Assembly: GCA_001599595.1 (NCBI GenBank)
Contig: BCHH01000020.1
Coordinates: 406,464 to 470,463, forward strand
Direction: 5' to 3'
Source of the DNA: Beverwykella pulmonaria
Lineage: Eukaryota; Ascomycota; Dothideomycetes; Pleosporales; Melanommataceae
DNA: 64,000 nt
Positions 11,707 to 23,121 of this stretch are shown here, in pieces. The notes under the pieces are model-generated. The model ran no database searches and was not told the DNA's origin. It saw only the letters and a list, made by a program, of their open reading frames with translations. The position numbers and the translations under genes are program-made. Position 1 is the stretch's first letter. The number at the start of each line of letters is the position of its first letter.

Positions 11707-13215
11707 TCATCTCGACTTAAGCAGTGTTATTGCTACCGCTGAAATGACCGCGCCTGCTGCTGCGGCCTGGAGAAGTGCGGTCGTCAAGTCTATTTTCCGC
11801 ACTGAGATGGTCCTCTCGCTTACGAGGTCGAGGGCTGCGGTGGTGATTTTCGCGGCCCAGGATTTTGGTCTTGTGCTGGTTTGAACCTCTTCCTCAACAA
11901 TGATTTTTTCTTGGGAGTTGGCTTGCTTTGGGGTAAGCTGGGCCGCTCCTGGGCTTGTAGGTTCGGCTGCAACCTCCTGCACCCGAGCCATTGATTTGAC
12001 GGCTTCAATGGCTTCTACTGGAGGTGACAAGGAAGGAACTGGTTTGGCGGACTGAAGATCTTCGAGAGACCTACCAGTAGGCTCCGTAACTGCGTCGATT
12101 TGAGGTTCAGTTGGTAAGATCGATTGCGCTGCTAATGCGGGCTCGGTGACTGTCGGGCCCATAGCCATTTTCTGCGCGTCCAGTGCTCTTTTGATTTCCT
12201 TCACCATTCTGCTCCGTCTCCATGGCTCAATAGCCACCAGTGATATTAAAAGCAAAAAGATGTTCAACCCCATAAGCCCAAAGGTGACCCAAGTACTATT
12301 CCGCCGGATCGTGTCGCTCCAGATCTGCTCCTCATGGTACTGCGCCCTTTCTCTCTTCTCTAGGTGTGACCGAGCCTCTTCCAGTGCAGCCTCTGCATTC
12401 TGAACCGCCTCCTTCGCTTCCCGAACAGCCTGATCATTGACGTGCTCTGACCGTATCAATGACATGTATCTCTCCAAGTCATGCGCTGACCATGAATGCT
12501 TCCGTTCCAGGAGCGCGACTACCTCTTTCTGCGAAGATCCTTGTTGGGCATGAGCGGCGTCTAGTGCATGCTTCGCTTCGTCAATCGCAAGGCGGCGTGC
12601 CTTCACTAGTTTCTCTGTTCCAAGGGTCAGACTTGAGCCCTCATTTGCGGATACGGACGTCATACCTTGGTCCTTGATCTCCTTCCTGAGCGCTTCAATG
12701 CCCGAGTAATCTGTTCCAGTGTATGTATTGACCTTTTGGGTAACGATGGCAAGTTTCGGCAGCAGGTCGTCCATGAACTCGGCCAGTCGCTTCGACAAAT
12801 TCCATCTTTGTCCGTCCCTGTGAGACGGCAGGTCTTCCGCCGGTACCCTGGCTATTGTGTCTTCGATTTTGGGGGGTGCTGCTGGCCTAGGTGACGGAGA
12901 CTCAGGGTCTTGCAGTAAAGGGCGCAGCAGTGGGGACTCGGGGGGTGTGGAAGGTTTTTCTCTATCAGGGAGGATCTTCGAGGACGAAAACGGTCGTCTC
13001 GTCGGCCTGGTGGCGGGTATATTGGAAGCCTGCAAGGCTAGAGAGCCAGGTCGAAATATAGATATTGCCCGGAATTCGCAGCGCAGGCATATTGTCGGCG
13101 CATGCGACGCGGACTTGATGAAGTTTCGAGTGGTAGTGTTGACTGATCGCGACGGAGCTCCAGAGGCAGCATTGGCGAGGATGGAGCGCGAAGCACGCTG
13201 AAGCAGCGGCCTCAT
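11707..13215 (-). CDS. SHE9: Mitochondrial inner membrane protein, SHE9/MDM33 family
   Basis: A single intronless frame of 502 residues. The Arg/Ser/Ala-rich, acid-poor N-terminus (MRPLLQRASRSILANAASG) fits a mitochondrial targeting sequence. Conserved family text includes GIEALRKEIKDQG near 172-184, a long coiled-coil region (about 195-295), and a membrane segment TWVTFGLMGLNIFLLLISLV at about 308-327 followed by EPWRRSRMVKEI. A second hydrophobic segment (about 479-498) ends the protein just before the stop. Yeast Mdm33/She9 sits in the inner membrane with matrix coiled coils and affects mitochondrial shape and inner-membrane fission. It is transcribed divergently from the phosphatase gene that follows, with 635 bp between them. 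Confidence 0.93.
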   Translation of the reverse strand: MRPLLQRASRSILANAASGAPSRSVNTTTRNFIKSASHAPTICLRCEFRAISIFRPGSLALQASNIPATRPTRRPFSSSKILPDREKPSTPPESPLLRPLLQDPESPSPRPAAPPKIEDTIARVPAEDLPSHRDGQRWNLSKRLAEFMDDLLPKLAIVTQKVNTYTGTDYSGIEALRKEIKDQGMTSVSANEGSSLTLGTEKLVKARRLAIDEAKHALDAAHAQQGSSQKEVVALLERKHSWSAHDLERYMSLIRSEHVNDQAVREAKEAVQNAEAALEEARSHLEKRERAQYHEEQIWSDTIRRNSTWVTFGLMGLNIFLLLISLVAIEPWRRSRMVKEIKRALDAQKMAMGPTVTEPALAAQSILPTEPQIDAVTEPTGRSLEDLQSAKPVPSLSPPVEAIEAVKSMARVQEVAAEPTSPGAAQLTPKQANSQEKIIVEEEVQTSTRPKSWAAKITTAALDLVSERTISVRKIDLTTALLQAAAAGAVISAVAITLLKSR

Positions 13216-13850
13216 TCTTGTCGTGGGCGTGGGAACTCACATCAGAGAGGAGGGGGAGATGATAGCCGCGATGTTGTGCAAAGATGAGCTCCATCGCGCC
13301 GAGGGAACACCAACCAATCAGAAAGTGTGGCTGGTGTCAGCCGCAGCTACACGACTGGTGAAAGCAACTCCGAGGTCTTTCGTCTCTCCAAGTTTTATCA
13401 GCACTGCTGTGTCAACTGCCTCTCTGTAGCCCTTATCTTTGTAATAATAAAGCCAAATAGTTATAACAGGCATTTGTGTTACTATCCGAGGAGGAATGAT
13501 GTGTGTAGTCGTAGGCGATCTTCCTGTAGTAAGGACATCAATATCATAAGTTGGATGTATCGATTTCAAGACTAATATTATCTTTAATAGGAACGAAGAA
13601 ACCCTCTTTACCCACCGAAAACGTCAACCTCGATGCGAGCCTCTCAGCGCCAAGCCAATCTTTAAACGTTGGTGACCGGGATGTCCTTTTTAGGCGAGCC
13701 GTTGAACCCTCAACATCGAGCGACCCAAAAACCTTGATTTAACCTTCATCTTCGTAATTGCCGTACGCTGTTGCTAACTACATCTCTCCCCGGCATCTTT
13801 TTCTTTGAAATTTTTACTATTTGTACTTGCGAACTCCAAAACTATACAAA

Positions 13851-14810
13851 ATGGGACTCCAAAATATTGCTCAGCTTCCAGCCATGAAGACCGATCCCAG
13901 GTTCATCTTCTTTACCGATTTCGACGGTACGATTACGATGCAAGACAGTAAGTATTGAATCGTTCTCCTACACGTATAAAAGATCTTCTCCTTTGTGGAG
14001 GACTTGATTGTAAAAGAGCACATGCTGATAATTTCTCAGGCAACGACTTCATGGTAGGGAAACCGCCCAGGTTGCAAGATAATAAATACATCATTCTAAT
14101 TGAACGAACATGAGCAGACCGACAATATCGGCTATGGCTATGAAAAGCGGCGCCAAGGCAACCTCGATTGCCTCTCCAATAAAAAGACTTTCCGCGACTC
14201 CTTCCGCGAGATGATGGACAGTGTCACAAAGCCCTACTCAGAATGCATCCAGTACCTCGTCGACAACATCAATTTAGACCCGTATTTCACCGAATTCTTC
14301 CACTGGAGCGTTGCCAACAATATCCCGGTTGTGGTTCTCTCATCCGGCATGGAGCCTATTATCAAAGCGTTGCTGCATGCGTTAATCGGACCGGACGCGG
14401 AGAAGATGCAAGTGATTGGGAATTTTGTGGGCGCACGGCCGGGGAAGACGATTGATGATGAGGGTGGGTGGGAGATCTTGTTTAAGCACCCCGAGAGCGG
14501 GTTTGGTCACGATAAGTCAGTTGAGCTGAGGAAGTACTCGTCGCTGCCCACGGACGTTCGACCTACGATGTTCTATGCTGGTGATGGTGTTTCTGATTTG
14601 TCTGCCGCAAGGGAGACGGATTTGCTGTTCGCGAAGAAGGGCCATGATCTCATCACGTATTGTGCGAATGAGGACGTTCCATTTACGGTGTTCGAGGACT
14701 GGTCGACGATTTTGGAGAAGTGCAAGGAGATTGTGGACGGCAAGAGTACAGTTCAGGATGCTGCTCGTGAGGGCTTCGAGGCGTATAAGTCTGGTGCAGC
14801 GGGTGTCTAG
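13851..14810 (+). CDS. HAD-superfamily phosphatase (phosphoserine phosphatase-like)
   Basis: Three exons, 13851..13947, 14040..14053 (only 14 nt) and 14118..14810, encode 267 residues; reading phase is kept across both introns. HAD motif I is FFTDFDGTIT (nucleophile and acid/base Asp near residues 24 and 26), motif II is VVLSSGM, the motif III Lys is probably in FGHDKS, and motif IV is FYAGDGVSDLSAA. The arrangement resembles the PSPase/MtnX-like class of small-molecule phosphatases. The exact substrate is not deducible; related fungal proteins are often simply called HAD-like. The micro-exon makes automated models prone to drop residues 33-37 (SNDFM). Confidence 0.92.
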
Positions 14811-14982
14811 ATATCATTTGGGAGAGGCATGGAGTCGGGAGCAGGCATCCTAGATTTGGCAACACATACATAGACCATAGACACGAGGCAAACAGAATAC
14901 ACAATAGATTAAAATTCACAGCAATATACACACGCCAACCTTTGGACAATCCATTCATCGCAACGCCTCCGAGATCGCAGGC

Positions 14983-14988
14983 CACGTG
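14983..14988. promoter_or_regulatory. CACGTG E-box upstream of the NECAP-like gene
   Basis: A palindromic CACGTG lies about 390 bp before the ATG at 15376, between the phosphatase stop and the next gene. bHLH factors bind this hexamer. One site can occur by chance, so function is only suggested. Confidence 0.25.
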
Positions 14989-15375
14989 ACTAATGGCGGG
15001 GTTCGCCCCTACCCTGCGCCTTACAAGGATGCCCTGCAGGCGGATGCCAACACATCACCGTCTCACTCCCAAACCGCCGACCATGTTGCTGAAACTCTGC
15101 TCCAATCCCTTGTTCACGCCCATTCGACAATCGCCTTTACTCGACTGTGGCTGAGAAGTCCCCTTGCTGATCTTCTTCGCCTTGAATCCTTCTCAATTCC
15201 GGCCCGTGAGCAGGCGCAGCGCGGCGGAGCAGAAAACCCCGCCTCAAGCAAGAGTCAACATTTCTACCTGAAGTTGAGAACTGAGACCAGATTCACACCA
15301 CCACCTCAATACCTACAAACCTCCTACACGCCGCCGTCTTGCTACTGACCGAGTAAATTGATTTATTCACTCAAA

Positions 15376-16206
15376 ATGAACACCGATCCCCTCACCGGCG
15401 CACCCCTCCCTTCCACTGCAATCCAACGCGTCCTCTTCATCGCCCCAAAAGTCCACATTTACCAAATTCCCCCGCTCACCTCCACAAAAGGGTACCAAGC
15501 TTCGACCTGGACCGCCGACAACAACAAGCGGCAAATCTTCACCGCGCGCCTGCGCATCCTCGAGACCTCTATTCCTTCCCCGGGTTCGACTTCTGACGAC
15601 GATGGCACCGAGACTGTGACGACAACCCTCCTCCTCGAAGACGCATCGACAGGGAACCTGTTTGCCGCCGCGCCATATACAAGTCCAAACACTGTCGAAC
15701 AGGCGCTGGATAGTTCGCGGTTCTTTGCGATTACAGTTGTGGGAGAGGGGAGGAAGGCGATACTAGGCATGGGGTTTGAGGAGCGTAGTGAGGCGTTTGA
15801 TTTTAGCATTAGTCTACAAGACGCTCGGCGCGTGCTAGGGTTCGAAAAAGATCAGAATGCCGGGCCCGGGGGGAAGGGAGGCAAGCCGCAGGCCGCGCCT
15901 GAAGAACCGAAGCGCGATTTCAGTCTAAAGGAAGGCGAGACGATTAGCATCAACCTTGGAGGCCTAAAAGGCCGGAGATCGAGACCGGAGCAGAAAAGCC
16001 CCGGACAGCAGAAGAGCGAGCAGGATGCGCTGTTTAGTATTAAGCCTCCACCCGGGACGGCAGGGACAGGTACGAACCCCTTGTTTTTGCCGCCACCGCC
16101 GACGGCGCAGAGTGTGAAGGAGGAGAGGAGGAGGAGTAGACAGACTTTCGAACACAAAGTCGAGGATTTGGGTTTCGATGATGGGGAGTTCGGGGAGTTC
16201 CAGTAG
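15376..16206 (+). CDS. NECAP-like (adaptin-ear-binding coat-associated) protein
   Basis: An intronless frame of 276 residues starting at MNTDPLTGAPLPSTAIQRVL; the true start is this ATG, since the upstream codons of the frame lack one. The N-terminal ~165 residues match the NECAP PH-like fold: VLFIAPKVHIYQIPPLTS, GYQASTW, a LEDASTGNLFAAAPY block, SSRFFAITV and GMGFEERSEAFDFSISLQDA. The C-terminal half is low-complexity and acidic/basic, with the short motif FDDGEFGEFQ at the very end, the kind of peptide that contacts AP-2 or other adaptor ears. NECAP proteins act in clathrin-mediated endocytosis at the plasma membrane. The gene is convergent with the GILT-like gene, with 338 bp between stops. 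Confidence 0.95.
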   Translation: MNTDPLTGAPLPSTAIQRVLFIAPKVHIYQIPPLTSTKGYQASTWTADNNKRQIFTARLRILETSIPSPGSTSDDDGTETVTTTLLLEDASTGNLFAAAPYTSPNTVEQALDSSRFFAITVVGEGRKAILGMGFEERSEAFDFSISLQDARRVLGFEKDQNAGPGGKGGKPQAAPEEPKRDFSLKEGETISINLGGLKGRRSRPEQKSPGQQKSEQDALFSIKPPPGTAGTGTNPLFLPPPPTAQSVKEERRRSRQTFEHKVEDLGFDDGEFGEFQ

Positions 16207-16544
16207 AGGGCGCATTGTTCTTATTGTTAGCATGGAGTATGGATTGGTTATGCATTACTGGCGCTAGGGGTTTTGGTACACTATCAATGATGTTTTGGAT
16301 AGTAGATGCCGAATCTCTTTGCTTTTGCCTATCCTTATCGTTTGAGAAACGAGGGTATCTCCAAGAGCCGAATGACCCAGACGAAAGAGACAAATAGAAA
16401 AATTGTCGACCAACGCCAAACATGCATATAACGATGAAGCAAAGTCTTTCAAGAACCCCACCAAAATGCAAAATAGAAACAAGAAGGCAGCCTAAGTATA
16501 CAATATGTACCCACCGTCGTCGCAAAGACCTAGTTATCGTAGAT

Positions 16545-17402
16545 CTAGTAGGTCCAGCCCTTGGCTTCCTTATACAACTTGTTGATGTCGCGAACGAGGT
16601 CCTCTGGCTTCGACCCGCCCTCGCAATCCCTGAATTTCCCTTCATCCGTAATACACCGCACCTCATCATTCAATCTGACCGTACAGCTCGTCGTAACATT
16701 CAGCTTCGCGCTCCGCGTTACACTGTCCCTAAGCATGCCCATGCCGAACGCTCCATCATCTTGACTCATGCAATCATTCAACTTGTCAAAATCAAGCCCA
16801 TGTTCAAGTGCACAATCCTCCACCAGCGCCTTTTGCGGTATCTGTTGATAGTCGCGCGACAGGCACATTATAAAGCCAAGATAGATCTTCGGATCGGGGT
16901 AGACGGACGCAGCGCAGAGTTCGAGTATGTTGCCTAGACATTCGGTTTGACCGTGTTTGCATTGGACGCCGTCGTCTTCGTCGGTGGTTCTAGAGTGTGG
17001 ATGTTAGCTGGGGTTGATGGCGCGGTGGTGCGGCGGCTATATGCATGCACTATGGCAGTTGCGAGAGGGGGTAACGAACTTCCCAATGAACGATAGCCTA
17101 AAGTTAACTTTGTCTGAGACATTTTGCATTGTGGGCAGCACCAGTTTCTGGAGGCAGTCTCTGGCATCCGGGCATTTTGACATGATGTGAATCTCGAGCG
17201 GGACCTTTGTTCCTGCTTGTTCGTCCTCGCCTTCGTGGTGATGGCAGTCCCACGTCGTCGCCAGCCAAAACAGTCCGAGGAGAACAGCGCAGGCGGCAGC
17301 GTGGAATCGACCGAAGCGTCTGGGGGACGGCCGGCGGCGCATCGAGTCGTCTTCGGTGCGTGGGAGGAGGGGAGCTTTGGTGTCCATTGCGAACAGCGAC
17401 AT
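16545..17402 (-). CDS. GILT-like thiol reductase
   Basis: Exons 17402..17080 and 16989..16545, with a 90-nt intron (GTTCGT donor, CTCTAG acceptor), give 255 residues; the splice restores FIGK-TTDEDDG. An N-terminal signal anchor follows a basic Arg-rich stretch (about residues 35-52). The thioredoxin-like domain has SKCPDARDC, whose cysteines are the redox pair region, and the GILT signature CKHGQTECLGNILELC (CxHxxxECxGNxxExC). Further conserved cysteines occur toward the C-terminus (TTSCTVRL, DCEGG). GILT enzymes reduce protein disulfides in acidic vesicles; in fungi the homologue is probably vacuolar or secretory. ATG at 17387 is an alternative start. It is divergent from the hexokinase gene, 490 bp apart. 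Confidence 0.93.
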
Positions 17403-17892
17403 GCGCTGGCGGTATAGTTCTTTATATACTGTGGATGATTGGGGAATAGTTTGCTGATGGCGCGCCTAGACTCGCTGCAGAAGTAATTAATTCAACGTGG
17501 AGGCAGCGTGGGCACAAACGCGGCTCGCATTCGCAGCTCGTTGAGCTTCGGATGGCGAACGAGGGTACTAGCAACGAAGATGGCTAGCGTCGCGCCAAGC
17601 CGCTGGCGCCATTTCACCTGCAACTTCCGAGATGCAGGGCTACGCAGAATTGGGTGCAATCCTACCGCATCAGGATACCGTGACTCTTATTTATTCTAAC
17701 CTACACTCTGCCGTATTTCTGCTCCTCTTTGTCCACGCCACACGGATTTACGCGCTGGACTTCCGTTTTGATACCCCTTATCCCGAGCAGTCACGTTAGC
17801 ATTTCAAGGCGCTTGCGAAAAGAGTTCGTTATTGTTTTGTAGTCTTGAGTCTTGAGGAGGAGGCCGAGCCTAGGGAGCTTCAACGAAACATC

Positions 17893-19598
17893 ATGGAGAC
17901 CGCACACAGCTCTGAACAGCAAGAGAAGGACGTAGCAAGGACATTGGAAGCTCTGACCGGCTTCATCGACGAGAACACGCTGTTGGACTTGTCGAGCCGA
18001 TTCTCGGAGACGTATGCTGAGCTCGCAAAGACCTCAATTGAGCATTTCTTGGTCACTCCTGTTACGGCGCTTCCGTCGGGGAAAGAGAAGGGCAAGTTTT
18101 TGAGCATTGATGTTGGCGGGACTAATCTAAGAGCTGGGTTCGTGGAGCTGCTGGGGGAGCTAGACGTTGCTACTCACGATGCGCCAAAGACGCCGCTTTC
18201 GAAGATCAAGAGGTCGTATGACAGGAATTGGCCCATCGAGGACCATCTAAAGATGGATCAGGCTGAAGACCTCTTCACGTGGATTGGGGACTGCATAGCT
18301 GAGGTGATCAAGGAGGCTCTCAACGACATGCCGGTTCACGAATCTGACAAATCACCGTTTGGTGAGGAATTGCTTCTAGGAATTACTTTCAGCTTCCCTA
18401 TGGCGTAAGATCCCATTTCCATCGTCTCACGCCACCACATTTGTGGTTGGGGGCGCGGGGTATTTTGTGTCTGTCCAAGCTGACATTACGCAGACAAACA
18501 TGCTTGTCAGAAGCCACGCTGCTGCCAATGGGCAAGGGCTTTGCGATTACCTCTGATCTCAATCTGGGCAAGATGTTGCTCGCTGGTTATGCGCGACATC
18601 TAGTAGAGCCGACTACGAATGGCGAAAATGGACACGGTAAAGCAAGTCCATCTAACAAGAAGAGGCGGGTATCTCGACTGCCCCGGATACGCATAGCAGC
18701 TATCACAAACGACACAGTAGCGACGTTTGCCTCGTTAGCCTACGCAGTAAAAGCAGCCCCCAACAGTCGAGTGGCCATGGGTCTCATTGTTGGTACGGGA
18801 ACAAACGCCACGGTGCCTATGAAAATTGGAGATCTGCATCCATCAAAGAGAGAGCAGTTGGCTGGTAGTGTGGAAACGGTAGTCATCAACACTGAGTGGA
18901 CGATACGAGGAACGGACAAGCCACTCACAGATCTCCATATCAAGACCAGTTGGGATGCAGAATTGGATAAGAATAGCGATGCACCAGGATTCCAGCCCTT
19001 CGAGTACATGACTGCGGGCCGCTATCTTGGCGAAATCGTGCGGCTTGTCTTTGTGGATGTTGTGGCTATGGATGCTAGCGCACATCTACCACCATCTCTG
19101 AGTACAAAGAACGCGATACCGACGAGGTTCCTTTCCGAGGTCGTAGCTAGAGCAGACGATGAGACGGTTACGAAAGAGTTGGAGAAGCGATATGCGCCGA
19201 TATCCTCGCCGACCGCATTCTGGACACCTGCAAGGGTGAAGTTGATCCGCGATATAGCGTATGCTGTTCAGCAGCGCTCTTCAGCACTCATCGCTGCGGC
19301 TTGCGTTGGCTTACTGGATTGTGTGCACGATATCCGCGTCGACGTTGGAGAAAGGGAGACCAACCCGAATGGGACTGTGGCACACGAGGGTGAGATGGAA
19401 GAACTGGTGATTGCGTACGCGGGCGGAACGATATCGCAGTATCCGAAGTGGCTAGAAACGTGCCAGAAGTGGATAGATACTTTGGTCACGAAGGCATCAC
19501 CTGCGAATGCCTCGAAGCGTGTGGTGCTCAAGGAGGCGCTGGATGGAGGGATTATTGGAGCGGGTGTGCTTGCTGGGATGACTAATGACATTGCATAA
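17893..19598 (+). CDS. Atypical hexokinase family protein (HxkC/XprF-like)
   Basis: Exons 17893..18404 and 18494..19598, with an 89-nt intron, encode 538 residues. The phosphate-binding motif SIDVGGTNLRAG is near residue 71-82, SFPMA-Q spans the intron, ITNDTVATFAS carries the catalytic-type Asp (about 244), and GLIVGTGTN is near 267-275. The usual 'WTKGF' is replaced by LPMGKGF and the glucose-contacting NxEWG block reads INTEWTIRG. These departures, and the basic stretch NKKRRVSR near 225-232 that could be a nuclear signal, fit the non-canonical fungal hexokinases (Aspergillus HxkC/XprF), which influence carbon-starvation responses and extracellular protease production more than glycolysis. 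Whether it phosphorylates glucose cannot be decided here. The start is the first ATG in frame. Confidence 0.92.
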
Positions 19599-20364
19599 GT
19601 GTGAGGCAGGAGCACCGGATACGACTTGGACATATCATATAGAAGGGCGTCAGGGGAGCATTGTTGGTGGCAGTGGGCGCTTTCTTTACATTGTATGAGA
19701 TGACACAGCATAGTGCCGATCTGGTTCTTGAATCGTCAAATCCAACATTACACATCGGGAGGGTTTTAGAGATGATGAAGCAACCTAACTGTTTACATCA
19801 CTTCCACAAATTCTAACCTTCTTGCAAGATATAACGTAAGATGGCAAAGCATAGATAAGAGCGACGCACCTTAGCCTCTAATGCTGCCTAGGTGCGCTGC
19901 ACCCACCAGTGCGGGTAGTGAGCGACGTTGGAATAACAAACAGCAGCTACGCTAAGCTGCAGCACATGGCAGCACACACCAGACACAGGCGGACCACCAA
20001 ATTCATATCTGCAGCCACTTATTTTCACCTTCGTCCGTCACCGCAATCAATGGTGGTAAGCACATGCCAGACTATGGCCTGTCACATCACCCAGGCAATC
20101 ACCTGCTTCTTCTTCCCTCTCGTGTCTGCAATTCAGGCGGGAAATGAAAATTCAACTTATTCCTTAAGACGGCCTCCACTCCTTGCTTTCACCCCTCCGC
20201 TCTATTCTGTCACATTGATTCGCATCGGTCTCGCGTACCGACTCCACTGCAGATCGAGATACCTTCTCCGCACGGGGGAATGAAGCCAGCTTCTCTTCTT
20301 TCCAGGCCTCACGCGTCCCCTCCTCATCACTGGAGCTACACATTCCGCATCAGATACCTAACGC
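19599..20364. other. Intergenic region
   Basis: 3' flank of the hexokinase gene. A stretch at about 20074-20160 (MACHITQAITCFFFPLVSA) could be the remains of a signal peptide for the decayed gene that follows, but no clean link was found. Confidence 0.35.
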
Positions 20365-21207
20365 TGCATTTACGACGCCGGCAAGCTCGCGCCCGACTAC
20401 GCAATACCTTGCTACTCGAGTTTTAGATCGAAGCACTTTCCCTGCTGCAAGGTCGGGAATAAGTGCCTTAAACATGAGGTGTGCTACGACTACGTCGGCA
20501 GTACAGGCATTACATACTAGTATGACCGTACTGATGAAGCCTATCAGCATGGAAATTGTCATAAGAAGTGCGGCCTCGATAGCCATAAGCGACAGAGAAT
20601 CGAGGGGTGGGAAGGCTGACGTGCTGGGTAGCGAAAACAAATTGGGCCGGTCTTGTATATGTGTTATCAACCCCAACCACTGTGGAAGAAGAAACACCTG
20701 TGGAGTCCACTGGGACTCCACGCTGCAGAAGCTAAACCCTGCCCATCGAGTGGATCTACATCAGAAGTAGAAGGCCTTCGACGCTCCAGGGACTTTGTCG
20801 GATGTGATAGCTCTGCCGCTTTCGACGGGGCTGGGCAAGTACCTCTCTGGCCATCCTGTTCCTACAAATGTTACACCACAAGCGGGCAGTCTGCAGCAAT
20901 ATCAGCGATATCCAATCGCCTTCAGCCTACTCCATCAGCTACTGCCAGCCCGATGCAGTCAGCTATTGCGAGTCTTACAGAGACTCCTAATGCACCTCCC
21001 TCCCGCTTGTGGAGTCCCACCATAGACATGGCCATAGATTTTGGTGCTGGAATTCCTACCATCTTAGCAGTGACAGAGTTCATGCTGTACTACTACCGCA
21101 GACAACATAAGCAATCGACGGACACCATCGGAAGGGACAGCGCTCCAGGGGACAATACTGATAGTGGAGGACCTGGATATTATAAAGCTGAACGAGAGAG
21201 AGTGTGA
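20365..21207 (+). pseudogene. Decayed secreted cysteine-rich, membrane-anchored protein
   Basis: Frame 20365 onward reads CIYDAGKLAPDYAIPCYSS, then FPCCKVGNKCLKHEVCYDY, then GNCHKKCGLD: a cysteine pattern common in fungal surface proteins that carry one C-terminal membrane helix. A stop (TAG, 20518-20520) interrupts the frame, at a place where CAG would fit, and further stops follow. In another frame, from about 20790, DFVGCDSSAAFDGAGQVPL leads to a Ser/Thr/Pro-rich stalk and a membrane-like segment followed by YYYRRQHKQ, ending at 21207. At least one nonsense change and one frameshift separate the parts. No pair of introns that would rescue it was found. The function of the family is unknown to me. 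Confidence 0.6.
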
Positions 21208-23121
21208 GAGAGTCAGCCGACCTCAAAAATGTCTGGATCGCCAGGCATAGAAATAAGCGAGATGAAGTGCTTGACAATTGGGGAGCGTTCGCCGCTAAAT
21301 CCTCAATTTCCGTTCGTTTCGCCCCTCTACGCTCAGAATGGATTTTCGGGTAAGGCTCGCGAGCACCGCATGTCCGAGATCCACAGCAACCAGATTCGCG
21401 AGCTTCTCGGCTGAGGAATGGGCGCAGGCTTTCCGGGTCGATGGCATAATCTTCGACATTGGAGACGTTCGCGGTAGTACTTCCGCGAACAGGAAATATG
21501 CTCGTCGGCGGGTTTAAGAAATTGAATGAACAATGGACATGTAGCGTCGAGCATATCCCTCTCAGCTGGCTGGAGGATCTATTCAACAGTAGAAGAGAGA
21601 GATTTCTGAGAAAACTGGCGTGTCTACCGGCAGAGCAAGATGTTGCATAATATGCACTATGTAACTAGTAACGGATAGGGAGCGAGAGGGACCAAGGTGC
21701 ACGACAAGCAGTTCTTCTGGGGTCGCCGTTCACAAACAAGCTACCCCGCCTGCTAGTGAAAGCTGGAGCTCTGGAGCTCTGGAGCTTCACACTAGTAGCT
21801 CTCCCCCGCAGATCCTAACAACACAGAAAGACTAGCATCCCCGGATACCGGTGCGGATGGCGGGAAGCTAAGAAAGCCATTGACGGAATCTGGACAGCCC
21901 TTTCGACCCTAAGAAACCTTCTGAAACGCGTCTGATCTACCAAAATAGTAGCTTTTCAGTTCACGTGGCACCAGCAAGCACGGAACGAGGTTAAGGGTTG
22001 CGCCTTTGCCCCGAACCACAGCTAGTGTACCCCGCGAAAAGTCAAAGCCACAGGGTGCCTTTTCGACCCGCCTCGGGATTACGGGATCTACGCTCTGAAG
22101 AGGAGCCGCGTGCGCATCTTGCCTCTTACGGAGATCGCTGGGTGCTGAGTGGCTGGAGGGAACGGTTCGGTGGTTTGGGAAGGCTGGAGGTAGGCTGAAG
22201 GAGGTTTGGGGCTGCTTAGGTGCGCGGGCTGGGAGAGCGCTCGCCCGAGTGGGAGCTATGGAGCGAGGGAAGCGTGTCGAGGGGACGCTTCTTCGTTGCT
22301 GATCAGCAATGAGCATGCGTGCGATGCGACATTGGATGCAAGATAAGATAAGATGGGTGGTGTGAGTGCTGTTGTTTGTGGCGCACACGCGATGCCACGC
22401 AAATAATTCTGGATCAAATTTGCGAGGAATTTTCCAAGGAATATTCTTCTGATCCGTGGCCGTGATTATGGCATCGGCATGGTTATCGCATCGCAACGTC
22501 CTAACGTGCGCGCAGCGAGAACAGGTGTCATACGATAATTGAAGAATATCAGGTGAGATGGGCCTGGATTGGGGACCCTGTACCCCTCCATCGGCGTGCC
22601 CCTCCTCCATCCAGGGCAACGTCTGAATGCCTCAACCCGCTTTCACACCACGCTGCCTCGCTCTGACAGACGCGCCAAGTCAGGCCACTCGAAACTAGTC
22701 GTCGCTGCCACCCATCCGATACAGCTACCAACCCGGTCAGACCGTCATCCGATGGGCTTTACTCGACGCCTACCCCTCTGCTGGCCCACTGCTTGCGCGG
22801 TTTGGGGTTAGGATGGCCAATTGTGGTGGGATGATTGAGAGATGGCCGCTCCGGAGCGCCGGACAGGATCGTGCTAGGTGGTATGCGCGGTCCTATTCCA
22901 GATGGGTGAGGGGGAGCTAGACAGCGGCGCGGATGAAACTACGACATGGTGAATGGTGCATCGAGGGGGGGAGTGTGTCACTTGTATAAAAAGCCCGCCC
23001 GCGGTGCCTCACCTCACTCTCATCAACAGCTTCTGTCTACACACACAGCCACCTTCCAGTGTCACTTTCCACTCTCGATTCTTCTACTACTCTCGACTTC
23101 CCTCGTCAGCAACCCAACACC
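21208..23121. other. Intergenic region with a short CTGGAGCT triplication
   Basis: No supported gene over about 1.9 kb. A 236-codon minus-strand frame (22619-21909) has biased composition and no family signal. Three exact tandem copies of CTGGAGCT occur at 21763-21786. The right end is the promoter of the alcohol dehydrogenase gene. Confidence 0.5.
22985..22991 (+). promoter_or_regulatory. TATA box of the alcohol dehydrogenase gene
   Basis: TATAAAA lies 137 bp before the ATG at 23122 and is followed by a pyrimidine-rich leader (about 23020-23105, CT-rich with TTCTACTACTCTCG). TATA plus CT-rich leader is the classic arrangement of highly expressed fungal genes, in line with the strong C-ending codon bias of the downstream gene. 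Confidence 0.65.

Noticed and set aside
15358..15375. Longer N-terminus for the NECAP-like protein
   Set aside because: The upstream codons lack an ATG; the first ATG is at 15376.
16040..16669. 209-codon minus-strand frame across the end of the NECAP-like gene
   Set aside because: It is antisense to a firm coding region and has no family features.
21909..22619. 236-codon minus-strand frame
   Set aside because: Biased composition, no domain, no good start context; chance frame in GC-rich DNA.
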